Shown here: one piece after another, positions 17,992-26,785 of the stretch
Layout of the letters: each line of letters begins with the position of its first letter
Position numbering within the stretch: the first letter of the stretch is position 1
Assembly: GCF_026965555.1 (NCBI RefSeq)
Contig: NZ_CP114040.1
Coordinates: 8,344,001-8,408,000 of the forward strand
Origin: Nannocystis punicea
GTDB lineage: Bacteria; Myxococcota_A; Polyangia; Nannocystales; Nannocystaceae
DNA length: 64,000 nt
Direction: 5' to 3'
The notes under the pieces: generated by a model
The model's input: the letters and a program-made list of their open reading frames with translations, nothing else
What the model was told of the DNA's origin: nothing
The model's database searches: none
Program-made: the position numbers and the translations under genes

Positions 17992-18564
17992 GTGAGAGGT
18001 TTGCTCCGCGAATCGGGGCGGTCGATGAGCTCTCCCTATATATCCGCGCGCGGTCGACTGTCGGGGACCCGGATCGCGGCGAGAACGGCGATATCCGTAG
18101 ACGAAGCCGCTCTCGCCGCAGCTCCGGGCTCCCCGGGTCGCATAGCCACCACGCAGTGGCTCGACCGTCTGATTCGCGCCACCCTGGCCGGCCGCCTGAC
18201 CGAGGCCGCGCTGCTGCGCTTCGGCGACAACTGCTATTATTTACCGTCGCGCCGCGAATTGGCGCTCATCCTGCGCGAGAGCCAGGCCGACCGCAAGGCG
18301 CACATGCTCGAGCGCTACGACTGTGACGACTTCGCCTACGCGATCAAGGGCGAGATGACCGCACACGCCTACGACACCGGCGAGCTGCGCTACGGCCTGT
18401 GCGTCGGCCTGGCGTGGGGCCGGTTCGACTGGATGACGACCGAGGCGCACGCGGTCAACTGGGCCATCACCAGCGACGAGTCGGTGTGGTTCATCGAGCC
18501 GCAGACCGACGACATCTACCCGTTCGAGCGCTGCCTCGGCGGCATCCGCCTGCTCCTCGTGTGA
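17992..18564 (+). CDS. MOA C-terminal-like cysteine protease (agglutinin-associated fold)
   Basis: 190 residues with no lectin domain. The core YDCDDFAYAIKGEM, then EAHAVNW and WFIEPQTDDIYPF, matches the papain-like C-terminal domain of Marasmius oreades agglutinin and its bacterial relatives. The presumed catalytic residues are Cys111, His153 and Glu169, in the order Cys-His-Glu as in MOA. No signal peptide is present, so it acts in the cytoplasm or is delivered by another route. The GTG at 17992 has GGAG 5 nt upstream; the ATG at 18025 is an alternative that would remove 11 residues outside the fold. It sits between the FHA protein and a second protease in the same operon. Confidence 0.75.
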   Translation: MRGLLRESGRSMSSPYISARGRLSGTRIAARTAISVDEAALAAAPGSPGRIATTQWLDRLIRATLAGRLTEAALLRFGDNCYYLPSRRELALILRESQADRKAHMLERYDCDDFAYAIKGEMTAHAYDTGELRYGLCVGLAWGRFDWMTTEAHAVNWAITSDESVWFIEPQTDDIYPFERCLGGIRLLLV

Positions 18565-18671
18565 GGGCCGGAGCGGGCCGCAAGCGGGGACCGGGGCGCT
18601 GTGGACATTCGCTGTAATCGCGCGGTAACTGCCGCGCCGGCGCCAGCGCGTAGGATCGCCCGCGGAGAGCC

Positions 18672-19703
18672 ATGCCGCCCACCGACCTCCGCGACGTCGA
18701 CCTCGGATCCTTGCTGCGCGAGCTGGATCGGCGCTTCACGGCCGCCGCCGCGCCGGTCGACCTCAGCGGCGTGTCCTCGCGGGCGCTGACGGCCGCGCTG
18801 CTGCGGCGGATGGTCTCGGTCCACGGCTCGAACGACCTCGTCAACCTGCCCGCGTGCGGCGGCGAGCTGCCGCCGCGGCTGGGCGCGCAGTTCGGCGACC
18901 TCGACCTCGACGCGGGCCGGGCCGCCGACGTCCTGCGCGAGCTGCGGGCCGACGAGGAGGGCGTGGCGATCCTGTTCGACCGCGCCGAGCTCGGCGAGGT
19001 CGTCGACGGCCACTATGTGCTGCGCACGAGGCCGCTGCGCGAGCACTTCGACCTGTGCGACGACCGCTTCGCCCGCGAGCCGTGCCTGCCGAGCGCGCGC
19101 GGCTCCGGCTTCCTGGTCGCGCGCTACCCCCAGCGCCGGCGCAGCCGCTGGCTGGTGACCGCCTCGCACTGCATCGCCCCCGAGCAGCTCGCCAGCACCG
19201 TCGTCACCTTCGCCTTCGACCTCGAATCGGTGCAGGACGGCGCGGTCCGGATCGCCGTCGACGAGGTCTACGAGCTGCGCGCCGAGCTGTCGCGCTGCGC
19301 CGACGACGACCCCGCCGACTGGGTGATCTTCGAGCTCGACCGCGAGGTCGAGGGCCGCACGATCCGCCCGCTGGCGACCGAGCCGATCGCCGCCCTGCGC
19401 CCGGTCCACATCGCCGGCCACCCGCTGGGCCTGCCGCGCAAACTGGCCGGCAACGCGGTCGTGCGCGACAGCTCGGCCGCCGATCACTTCAAGGCCAACC
19501 TCGACGCCTACGGCGGCAACTCCGGCTCGCCGATCTTCGACTCCGAGACGCACGCGATCGTCGGCCTGCTGGTGTCCGGCCAGGAGGACCTGATGCCCTC
19601 GTTCGGCTGCAAGCTCGATCAATGCATGCTCGATCAGTGCCCCGGCGAGACTTGCACGCGCGTGGCCCTGTTCGCCGACTTCGTCCCCTATCCCGAATCG
19701 TAA
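18672..19703 (+). CDS. Trypsin-like serine protease (S1 family), cytoplasmic
   Basis: 343 residues. After about 120 residues of helical N-terminal region comes the protease: GSGFLVARY, TASHC (His near 165), DDPADWVIFEL (Asp near 214) and GGNSGSPIF (Ser near 285), a complete chymotrypsin-fold triad. A Cys-rich tail (CKLDQCMLDQCPGETC) follows. There is no signal peptide, unusual for this fold and more typical of proteases activated by partners inside the cell. GGAGAG lies 5 nt before the ATG, and TAGGAT lies 15 nt before it, so it may have its own promoter. Followed after 12 bp by the LigA-like gene. Confidence 0.87.
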   Translation: MPPTDLRDVDLGSLLRELDRRFTAAAAPVDLSGVSSRALTAALLRRMVSVHGSNDLVNLPACGGELPPRLGAQFGDLDLDAGRAADVLRELRADEEGVAILFDRAELGEVVDGHYVLRTRPLREHFDLCDDRFAREPCLPSARGSGFLVARYPQRRRSRWLVTASHCIAPEQLASTVVTFAFDLESVQDGAVRIAVDEVYELRAELSRCADDDPADWVIFELDREVEGRTIRPLATEPIAALRPVHIAGHPLGLPRKLAGNAVVRDSSAADHFKANLDAYGGNSGSPIFDSETHAIVGLLVSGQEDLMPSFGCKLDQCMLDQCPGETCTRVALFADFVPYPES

Positions 19704-19715
19704 AAGGAGGTATTC

Positions 19716-20282
19716 GTGCTGCTGTATCTGCTCACCGACTTCGCCCGCGACGTCGCCGGCGTCCGCGACCGCTTCGCCAACGACCCGGCCGCCGTGCTCG
19801 ACGACTACAACGTCAAGCCCGCCGATTACAAGGCGCTGCTCGAGCTGCCCGACGGGATCGTCGCGCTGCTGCCCGTCGGGGTCGTCGACGCCATCCGCGC
19901 GATCAAGGACGTCCCGCCGCCGAGCCTGATGTGGCCGGGGCCGACCCTGTCGATCCGCAGCGTCAAGCCCGACATCGTCGCCACCGGCGCGCCCGTCACT
20001 CTCGCGCTCACGATCGAGATCGACCCGCCCGACGAGTTCTCCGGCGGCCCCGGCTTCGCGGTCGAGGTCTATTTCCGCAAGGAGCACACAGTGGTCCGCG
20101 GCGCCCCGGTGCTGCCGATCCCGGTGCCCAAGCCGCCGGTCGACGTCGTCACCTTCGAATGCCTCGCCAGCTTCGAGGAGCCCGGCGAGTACCAGGTCGA
20201 CGTCGCGGTCACCCGCCTGAAGCCGCGGCCGTTCCGCAAGGTCGCCCGCTATTACGGCACCCTCAAGGTGCGCAAGGGCTGA
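19716..20282 (+). CDS. LigA-like small domain plus beta-sandwich domain protein
   Basis: 188 residues with a GTG start preceded by the strong site AAAGGAGG 6 nt upstream. The N-terminus (about 1-50; FARDVAGVRDRFANDPAAVL then DYNVKPADYKALLEL) resembles the small helical LigA-type domain that is also met as a leader-like module in natural product genes. Residues about 75-188 look like an Ig-like beta-sandwich (LSIRSVKPDIVATGAPVTL, EYQVDVAVTRL). No catalytic residues stand out. It could be a carrier, a substrate of the two neighbouring proteases, or a structural partner. The next gene starts 1 bp after its stop. Confidence 0.7.
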   Translation: MLLYLLTDFARDVAGVRDRFANDPAAVLDDYNVKPADYKALLELPDGIVALLPVGVVDAIRAIKDVPPPSLMWPGPTLSIRSVKPDIVATGAPVTLALTIEIDPPDEFSGGPGFAVEVYFRKEHTVVRGAPVLPIPVPKPPVDVVTFECLASFEEPGEYQVDVAVTRLKPRPFRKVARYYGTLKVRKG

Positions 20283-20283
20283 C

Positions 20284-21312
20284 GTGCCGCCCGTCCCGCA
20301 CGAGGTCCTCGCCGCCGTCGCTCCGCACGTCCCCGCCGCGCTGGTCGCCCCGGCGCAGCTGCAGGCGCTCGCCGAGTGGTCGCGGCGGCTGCCGTCGGCG
20401 TTCAACTGGCTCGGCTTCGAGTGCCGCCTGGCGGAGGGCGACCCGCGCGTCGACTTCGCCGGCTGCTGCGAGGCGTGGGACGGCGGCCGCGACCACCTGG
20501 TCGCCGGCCTCGCCCGCGACCCCGAGCTGTGCGGCCCCGGCCCTTCGGCGCTGGTGCGCGCGTGGCCGAACGATCCGGCCCTGAAGGACAGCCCGTCCGT
20601 CTGGCTCGAGTTCGACTTCGTCGGCGCCGGGCCCCCGGCCGCGTTCGCCTTCCTCTGCCTCGACCCGGCCTGCGCCAACACCTTCCGCGCCCACCGCGGC
20701 GCCGAGCGGCCGCCGATGGTCGCGCTGATGGCGGCCGCCGAGCGCGGCGCGACCTTGCTCTTGGGGCATGCCCCATCGGCCATGTGCATCGATTCGCTGC
20801 GCCGCGCCGCCGAGGCCCTGCCGGCCTCCGGTCGGGCGCTGCACGTCGCCGCCACCCCGCACCGCGGCGGCGACGACCTGCGGATCCACTACGCCCTGCT
20901 GGCCGGCGACGTCGCGGGTTGGCTGCGGCGGATCGGCTGGCCCGGCGACCTGGCGACCGTCGAGCGGGCCCTCGCGGCCATCGGCGACGAGTTTCGCCAG
21001 GTCGGGGTCCAGCTCGCCGCCGGTGACTCGCTACGCCCGGCGCTCGGCCTCGAGGCCTACGTGTCGCGCGGCCCCGCCGACTTCCCGGCCTGGCAGCAGA
21101 CCTTCGCCGCCCTGGCCGCCGAGGGCGCCTGCAGCCCCGCCAAGGCCCGCGCCCTGCTGGACGACTGGTGGGGTCACGGCACCGTGTCCCTGCCCGGCGC
21201 GCCGTGGCGCGTCGCCATCCACCGCCAGTTCTACGTCAAGACGGTCGTCGACGGCGACCGCCTGCAGGCCAAGGCGTACCTGGCGATCTTCCCGCGCTAC
21301 ACGCTGCTGTGA
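20284..21312 (+). CDS. Conserved-looking protein of unknown function, 342 residues
   Basis: Not recognised. GTG start 1 bp after the previous stop, so tightly coupled. Soluble, mixed alpha/beta, with SVWLEFDFVG near residue 107, a hydrophobic strand AFAFLCLDP, a conserved-looking GLEAYV near 253 and a C-terminal HRQFYVKTV then LQAKAYLAIFPRY. The ordered, Trp-containing blocks suggest a real enzyme or binding domain with distant homologues. It ends the six-gene cassette, so it may be the effector, or the protein the proteases act on. Confidence 0.7.
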   Translation: MPPVPHEVLAAVAPHVPAALVAPAQLQALAEWSRRLPSAFNWLGFECRLAEGDPRVDFAGCCEAWDGGRDHLVAGLARDPELCGPGPSALVRAWPNDPALKDSPSVWLEFDFVGAGPPAAFAFLCLDPACANTFRAHRGAERPPMVALMAAAERGATLLLGHAPSAMCIDSLRRAAEALPASGRALHVAATPHRGGDDLRIHYALLAGDVAGWLRRIGWPGDLATVERALAAIGDEFRQVGVQLAAGDSLRPALGLEAYVSRGPADFPAWQQTFAALAAEGACSPAKARALLDDWWGHGTVSLPGAPWRVAIHRQFYVKTVVDGDRLQAKAYLAIFPRYTLL

Positions 21313-21528
21313 TCGTGATGCGCGAGCCGGCGGCGCATTCGTCGGACAGACGAGCAGCGCGGCTCGTGGACCGCATGTCCAAACCCGAGCCGGCCGTGGG
21401 GGACAACCCTCGGGAACCCGACGACCACGAGTTCGAGGCATCCACGGTCTGCGGAGCGAACCAGCAGACTCAGCCGAGTGACGCGAGTACCGGGCTCCGG
21501 TGTTACCTGCCGCGCCGAGCCCACGCCC

Positions 21529-22953
21529 ATGTTCACCTCCACGCTGAAGTACGCGCTCCTGATCCTCACCTGTTCGCTGGCTGCCTGCGGCGACGAATCC
21601 CGCGAGACGCCCTGTACCGCCGCGAGCTGCTGTGAGGATGACCCGACGGCTTGTGCAGCGCCGACCCTGAGCGAAGCGCAGGCGCTGGCCGCGATCGACT
21701 TCGTCGAACAGCAGTTGCTCACGGATCACCCGCGGACCCTCGACGGCCTCCCCGCGGCGACGGCGGACGCGTTCGACGGGGCGCGCGCCGCAGTGAGCGG
21801 ACCGGTCACGGCCCACGACCTGGCAGGAGTCCTGTCCGCGACCCTGGCGACCTTCGCGGACGGTCACACCCGGATCGAGCTGCCCGCGGAGACGCGCTGG
21901 CTGAACCTGCCGCTCGTCTTCACCACGGAAGGACCCGTCGTCGCTGCGGACGCCGGCGAGCTCCGGCGCGGAGACCTGCTCGTCGAGCTCGAAGGGCGAG
22001 CAGACGCCGCGCTCCTCACCGCTCTCGCGCAGTACGTGCCGCACGAGAACCAGCATCGCGTCCGGGCGGTCGCGCCCACGATGCTCGTACGCGAGGACGT
22101 CCTGGCCTGGCTGGGCGTGAGCGGCGAGCAGGTGCGCGTGGTGATCGAACGCGACGGCGAGCTCCTGGAGCGCTCGCTCGCCTTCGAGGACGAGCCACCC
22201 GCCGCGCCCGAGCCGCAGCCGGCGCGCTACGAGATCGACGAGGCGCGGGGTGTCGCGGTGCTCCGTCTCGATCGATGCGTCTACGACGCGGCCTTTCAGG
22301 CGACGCTCGACGCGCTGCTCCGCGAAGCGCGGCAGCGCGAGGTTCACGACCTCGTGATCGATCTGCGGCACAACGAGGGCGGTGACGTGACCGTCGCCGT
22401 CGCCCTGTTCGTCCGGCTCGGCCGCCCCTGGAGCGCCTTCGCCGTCGAACAGCGCGCCTCCGAGGGGTTCTTCGCGGCGTTCCCGGTGTTCGCCTCGCCC
22501 GACGTGCACGCGGCGCTCGCGGCCTTCGGCGTCGACCTCTCGGCGCCGCTGTGGAAGATCCCGGCAGACGCGATCGCGGCGCTGGTCGGGGGTCAGCTCG
22601 CGCCGCCGACCGACGAACCGTTCACCGGCTCGGTGCACGCGCTCATCGGCCCGCGCACCTTCAGCAGCGCCAGCCTGTTCGCCATGATGATCCGCGACAA
22701 CGCGCTCGGGTCGCTGTTCGGAGAGCCGAGCGGGAACGCGGCCAGCTTCTGGGGGCAGAACTATGCGCTCGAGATCCTCGAGACGGGGCTGACGATGCAG
22801 ATCGCCACGGCGCGGAACGTACGCCTCGCCGCGGAGGGCCGGGACGCGCCGACGCTGACGCCCGACGTGTCGCTCGAGCTCCGGCGCGAGGACGTCGCAG
22901 CGGGCGAGGATCGCGTGCTGGCGGAGGTCTACGCGCGACTCGGGGATGATTGA
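21529..22953 (+). CDS. S41-family peptidase-like lipoprotein
   Basis: 474 residues. Signal peptide MFTSTLKYALLILTCSLAACG with the lipobox Cys at residue 20. A small Cys-rich segment (CTAASCCEDDPTAC) follows, then a helical region and a tail-specific-protease core: VAVLRLDRC, DLVIDLRHNEGGDV and GPRTFSSASLFAMMI, where the Ser cluster matches the S41 nucleophile region. The family cleaves proteins in the periplasm; a PDZ-like stretch around residues 155-225 is possible. The frame opens at 21478, but the signal peptide fixes the ATG at 21529. It follows the cassette by 216 bp and may be independent. Confidence 0.82.
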   Translation: MFTSTLKYALLILTCSLAACGDESRETPCTAASCCEDDPTACAAPTLSEAQALAAIDFVEQQLLTDHPRTLDGLPAATADAFDGARAAVSGPVTAHDLAGVLSATLATFADGHTRIELPAETRWLNLPLVFTTEGPVVAADAGELRRGDLLVELEGRADAALLTALAQYVPHENQHRVRAVAPTMLVREDVLAWLGVSGEQVRVVIERDGELLERSLAFEDEPPAAPEPQPARYEIDEARGVAVLRLDRCVYDAAFQATLDALLREARQREVHDLVIDLRHNEGGDVTVAVALFVRLGRPWSAFAVEQRASEGFFAAFPVFASPDVHAALAAFGVDLSAPLWKIPADAIAALVGGQLAPPTDEPFTGSVHALIGPRTFSSASLFAMMIRDNALGSLFGEPSGNAASFWGQNYALEILETGLTMQIATARNVRLAAEGRDAPTLTPDVSLELRREDVAAGEDRVLAEVYARLGDD

Positions 22954-23011
22954 GCGCGCGACGCCGCCGCGCTCCGGACGGGCGCCGAATCGTGCTAAGG
23001 ACGAAAAGGCC

Positions 23012-23476
23012 ATGATCGAGGTCGTGCACGTCACCAGCGCCGCGCAGGTCGAGCAGGCCCGCGCGCTGTTCCTCGAGTACCAGGCCTCGCTCGACGTCGA
23101 CCTGTGCTTCCAGGGCTTCGCCGACGAGCTGGCGCGCCTGCCCGGCTCCTACGCCCCGCCGTCGGGCCGGCTTCTGCTCTGCACGGTCCACGCGGTCCCT
23201 CAGGGCTGCGTCGCCCTGCAGGCCCTCCCGCCCGCGGACTGCGAGATGAAGCGGCTGTACGTCCGCTCGCGGCAGCGCGGCCTCGGCCTCGGCCAGCGGC
23301 TCGTCGCCCGCGTGCTCGCCGAGGCGCGCGGGCTCGGCTACCGGCGCATGTTCCTCGACACCTTGCCGTCGATGGCCCGGGCGATCGCCATGTACGAGGC
23401 GCTCGGCTTCAAGGACGTCCCTCCCTATCGCCACAACCCGGTCCCCGGCGCCCGCTACCTCGCCCTCGACCTGTGA
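23012..23476 (+). CDS. GNAT family N-acetyltransferase
   Basis: 154 residues, a single GNAT domain. It has EMKRLYVRSRQRGLGLGQRL (acetyl-CoA-binding Q/RxxGxG/A), then YRRMFLDTL and MYEALGFKDVPPYR. The frame opens at 22946 inside the previous gene; the ATG at 23012 has AAGG nearby and fits the family. The acceptor cannot be predicted; the sequence is of the PhnO/YjdJ-like kind with C-terminal YRHNPVPGARYL. Confidence 0.88.
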   Translation: MIEVVHVTSAAQVEQARALFLEYQASLDVDLCFQGFADELARLPGSYAPPSGRLLLCTVHAVPQGCVALQALPPADCEMKRLYVRSRQRGLGLGQRLVARVLAEARGLGYRRMFLDTLPSMARAIAMYEALGFKDVPPYRHNPVPGARYLALDL

Positions 23477-23748
23477 CGCGCCGGACCGGGTCCATCGCCG
23501 CGACTGTCGACATTCGCGTCGGTGGAGAGATTCGTCGATCCTGCTCCATTGGGGCTGCCGGTCGCTCGAGCCCGAACCTCCTCATGCGACCCCGCGTTCG
23601 GGTTCGCCGGCAGCGCCGGTGAGCCGAGCCGCCGACGTTTCGCCCGCTCGCGCTGAGCCCGCCGCACCACGCTGGATTGTAGTCACGGCGTCGGCGCCGC
23701 CGCCTGCTCGACGTTGCCGCGTCTCCACCCTCCACCACGCTCTTCCTC
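23477..23748. other. Intergenic, no gene
   Basis: About 270 bp with no supportable gene or hairpin. Confidence 0.35.
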
Positions 23749-24396
23749 GTGCCCCTCGCCTCGCTCCGCAGCTCCGGTTCCCCCGTCTTGCGTCTCGCGT
23801 TCGCAGCGTCCTGTCTGCTCGTCCTCGCGCCCCGGGACGTCACGGCCGCCGCCCCCCTGACCAACGCGATCCAGACCGGCTTCTGCGACGAGGTGCTCCC
23901 GCGCCTCGTCGACGTCGGCGAAGCTCTCGGCTACGCCATCGACCACGGCGAGTCCGGCTTCTCGGGGGCCAGCGGCGCGAGCGAGCTCCGCTGCATCTGT
24001 TCCGAAGGACAGGTTGCGATCGAGGTCGCCGACCGCGACGCCAGCGTCAGCGTCAACTTCGCGCGCGGACGTTCGGTGTTCGGCCTGGAGCTCGCGGGTC
24101 AGTTCCACGACTTCGGCAGCATTCAGCACACCTCGATCCTCGACGGGACCGCCGATCGTCTGGGCGGCTCGCTCATCTTCGCCGCCGACACCGCCGACGC
24201 CGCCGCGTTCGTCGAGTTCGACCTCGCGGGCCAGGTCGTGGCGGCCGACGGCGACGGCGGCCTCGTCAACGAGCGCTTCGCGCCGGTCCTGGCCGCCTCG
24301 ACGGCCTGGAGGGACGCGCACGCGCTGATGCTCGCGCTGGCGGGCGTCCGGGACGCGGACAGGCCGTTGTCCGTAGCGATCCCGGACCCGCGCTGA
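23749..24396 (+). CDS. Secreted hypothetical protein
   Basis: 215 residues with a GTG start. A Sec-type signal peptide (SPVLRLAFAASCLLVLAPRDVTAAA) has a likely cleavage after TAA near residue 34. The mature part has CDEVLPRL and LRCICSEGQ with three Cys, then a beta-rich region with LEVADRD-like strands. No family recognised. Codon bias supports coding. Convergent with the pirin gene; only about 80 bp separate them. Confidence 0.6.
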   Translation: MPLASLRSSGSPVLRLAFAASCLLVLAPRDVTAAAPLTNAIQTGFCDEVLPRLVDVGEALGYAIDHGESGFSGASGASELRCICSEGQVAIEVADRDASVSVNFARGRSVFGLELAGQFHDFGSIQHTSILDGTADRLGGSLIFAADTADAAAFVEFDLAGQVVAADGDGGLVNERFAPVLAASTAWRDAHALMLALAGVRDADRPLSVAIPDPR

Positions 24397-24473
24397 GGTG
24401 CGTCGACGAGGCGAGCATTCAGCCTCGCGCTGCCGCCGGCGTCGCCCCGCGTCGGCCGGCGTGCTGCCATCAT

Positions 24474-25523
24474 TCACGCCGGTCGCTCCTTGCGCCCGTC
24501 GGCGTGAATCGCAAACCGCCCCTCCTCGCGCGCGTGCACCGGCCCTGCGCTGCTCCACGGCCAGCCGCCGAAGCGGGTCCGCTGATAGTCGCCGTAGGCC
24601 TTTTGGATCTCCGCCTGCGAGTTCATCACGAACGGCCCGTACGCGGCCACCGGCTCGGCGATCGGTCGGCCCTGCAGCAGCAGCAATTCGCTCGCGGCCT
24701 CGCCACCCACCAGCTCGACCGCGACCTCGGGTCGCAGCTGAATGCAATGACCCACCGGCACGACCCGCCCGCCTGCCGTCAGCTCGCGCCCGCGGAAGAA
24801 GTACAGCGCGCGGTTCGTCCCCGGCGACGCCGCGGGCAGCGTCCAGCGGGCTCCGGGCGCCAGCTCGATCGACGCGATCGCCACGTCGCTGTCGGGCCGC
24901 GCCGCCCACGAGTTCGGCGGCGGCGCCGGCGGCTTCGCCTCGGCGAATTGCCCGGCGATCACCGTCACCTCGGCGCGCCGGCCCTCCGCGTCGACCGCCA
25001 CGTGCGTCGGGATCGTCTCGCGCCACAGCATCGAGAAGTGCGGCGGCGCCAGCTTGCTCGCGCGCGGCAGGTTGAGCCAGATCTGGAACAGCTCGGCCGG
25101 GTTTTTGCCCTCGCGGTCGAGCAGCGGGAACATCTCCGAATGCACGATGCCGGCCCCGGCGGTCAGCCATTGCACGTCCCCGCCGCCGAACCGGGCCGCC
25201 GCGCCGAGCGAATCGCTGTGGTCGATGAGGCCGCGGCGCACGATCGTCACGGTCTCGAATCCGCGGTGCGGGTGGGCCGGGAATCCGGGCACCACGTCGC
25301 CGTGGTACATGCGCCAGCCGTCGATGCCCGCGAAGTCGTGGCCGATGTTGCGACCGGCCAGCGACGCCGCCGGCCCGAGCGCCTCGTTGCCCGCCGGGTA
25401 CGCGTCGTCGTGGTGGACGCAGAAGAGGAACGGGTCGAGCGTCGGCCACGGCGGCTCGCCGAGCGGGATCACGCCCAGCACTGCGTCGACGGTCGAGGTG
25501 GAGGAGTCGTCTTGCTCGCGCAT
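24474..25523 (-). CDS. Pirin family protein
   Basis: 349 residues, slightly longer than the usual 290-310. A bicupin with the pirin metal-site region PAHPHRGFETVTIV and, further on, HSEMFPLLDREGKNP (the family block E..P..Q.W), followed by the second cupin (ALYFFRGRELTAGG) and a C-terminal GYGPFVMNSQAEIQKAYGDYQ-type ending. Pirins act as quercetin dioxygenases or redox-sensitive cofactors. The ATG at 25523 starts MREQDDSST; the longer open frame up to 25736 is not needed. Confidence 0.92.
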   Translation of the reverse strand: MREQDDSSTSTVDAVLGVIPLGEPPWPTLDPFLFCVHHDDAYPAGNEALGPAASLAGRNIGHDFAGIDGWRMYHGDVVPGFPAHPHRGFETVTIVRRGLIDHSDSLGAAARFGGGDVQWLTAGAGIVHSEMFPLLDREGKNPAELFQIWLNLPRASKLAPPHFSMLWRETIPTHVAVDAEGRRAEVTVIAGQFAEAKPPAPPPNSWAARPDSDVAIASIELAPGARWTLPAASPGTNRALYFFRGRELTAGGRVVPVGHCIQLRPEVAVELVGGEAASELLLLQGRPIAEPVAAYGPFVMNSQAEIQKAYGDYQRTRFGGWPWSSAGPVHAREEGRFAIHADGRKERPA

Positions 25524-25713
25524 CACTCGCCGAGTATGCAGCCCGGGCGCGCCGGCGTAAGCCCGGACAGAGGAAAGCACTGTTGCCGTTTCGGCAACAT
25601 CGCCCCGCAGGGCCCGTACAGCCGTCCGCAGGCGCTTTCGAGCTGCGCGAGAGGCCCGCACCGGCAGGGCCCGCGGCGCCCGCGCCACGCTTGTGACGGC
25701 CCCGGGCGGCGCG

Positions 25714-25719
25714 TACTGT
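25714..25719 (+). promoter_or_regulatory. TACTGT, -10-like hexamer
   Basis: 7 nt before the ATG at 25727. Confidence 0.45.
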
Positions 25720-25726
25720 GCCCCGC

Positions 25727-26689
25727 ATGCACTCACTTACCACACGCGGCGCCCGGCTCTGCCGCCTCGCCGCGGCCGCGCTGGGGCTGCTGGCGGCCTG
25801 CGGCGACGACGGCGGCGACACCGGCCCTCTCACCGCCACCGCCGGCATCACCACCGCGCCGCCGCCGACCACCGCGCCGGGCACGACCACCGGCGACGTG
25901 TCCACGAGCACCACGGACGACGGCACCGGCACCACGACGAGCGCGGCGGTCACGACCGGGCCGACCACCACCACCGACGCCGCGAGCACGACCACCGGCC
26001 CGCTGACGACCAGCGGCGCGGCCAAGTTCGACCTCGGGGCGATGCCGGACGTCGGCATGACCGAGTGCGTCGATTGTGCCTTGACCATCGATTCACAGCA
26101 GTCGGGCACCCTGGCGATCCTCGGCCAGGACATCTTCGCCACCGCCGAGCTCCAGGGCGAGATCGTCTACGCGCTCGGCAACGCCGGCCCCGGCCGCTTC
26201 ATCGCCACCGCCGACAGCAGCCTCCCGTTCAACGAGCAGTCCGACTGCCCGATCCGCGAATGGCTGGCGGGCAGCCCCGATCCGAACCCCAAGCTGTTCT
26301 GGTGGGGCTGGGGGCCGTCGGACGGCCCCGCCAATTGGAACTACCCCGGCGATTCGTCGGGCATCCACCTGCCGCCGCAGTACGTCGGCAATCCGGCCCA
26401 GCTCGCGGCCGACTACGACATCGTCATGTATCTCGAGGGCTCGGGCCAATACGACGGCGGCGATCAGCCGACCGACGCGGAGATGCAGACGTTGCTCGAG
26501 TTCGTCACGGTCCACGGCGGCGGCGCCTACATCAGCTCGGAGTTCGCCGGGTATCTGAAGCCCGCCGACTACGCGAGCATCAATCGCGTGCTGATGCCGC
26601 TCGGCGTCGAGGCGCTCGAGGTGAACCTCAACTGGGGCGACGTCAACGGCCAGATCGAGTTCACCTGCTTCCCCGCGCCGGTCGGCTGA
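25727..26689 (+). CDS. Lipoprotein with long Thr-rich linker
   Basis: 320 residues. Signal peptide MHSLTTRGARLCRLAAAALG ends in LLAACGD, with a lipobox Cys near residue 25. About 65 residues of almost pure Thr/Gly/Ala/Ser/Pro linker follow (TTSAAVTTGPTTTTDAASTT), then a folded domain from about residue 95. That domain has IVMYLEGSGQYDGGDQPTD and FVTVHGGGAYISSEFAGYL, reminiscent of glutamine-amidotransferase-like folds, but no catalytic Cys is evident there. Surface lipoprotein of the type repeated several times in this window. Confidence 0.8.
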   Translation: MHSLTTRGARLCRLAAAALGLLAACGDDGGDTGPLTATAGITTAPPPTTAPGTTTGDVSTSTTDDGTGTTTSAAVTTGPTTTTDAASTTTGPLTTSGAAKFDLGAMPDVGMTECVDCALTIDSQQSGTLAILGQDIFATAELQGEIVYALGNAGPGRFIATADSSLPFNEQSDCPIREWLAGSPDPNPKLFWWGWGPSDGPANWNYPGDSSGIHLPPQYVGNPAQLAADYDIVMYLEGSGQYDGGDQPTDAEMQTLLEFVTVHGGGAYISSEFAGYLKPADYASINRVLMPLGVEALEVNLNWGDVNGQIEFTCFPAPVG

Positions 26690-26760
26690 GACCGCTTACG
26701 GCGTGAACCTCACCACGGCGAGCGCGGCGCGTCGGCCTGGAGCCGGCCGCGCCGCGGTGC

Positions 26761-26766
26761 TATCAT
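26761..26766 (+). promoter_or_regulatory. TATCAT, -10-like hexamer of the pterin operon
   Basis: 19 nt before the GTG of folE at 26786, leaving room for a very short leader. Confidence 0.4.
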
Positions 26767-26785
26767 CCGCGGCACCGAGGCCTCG

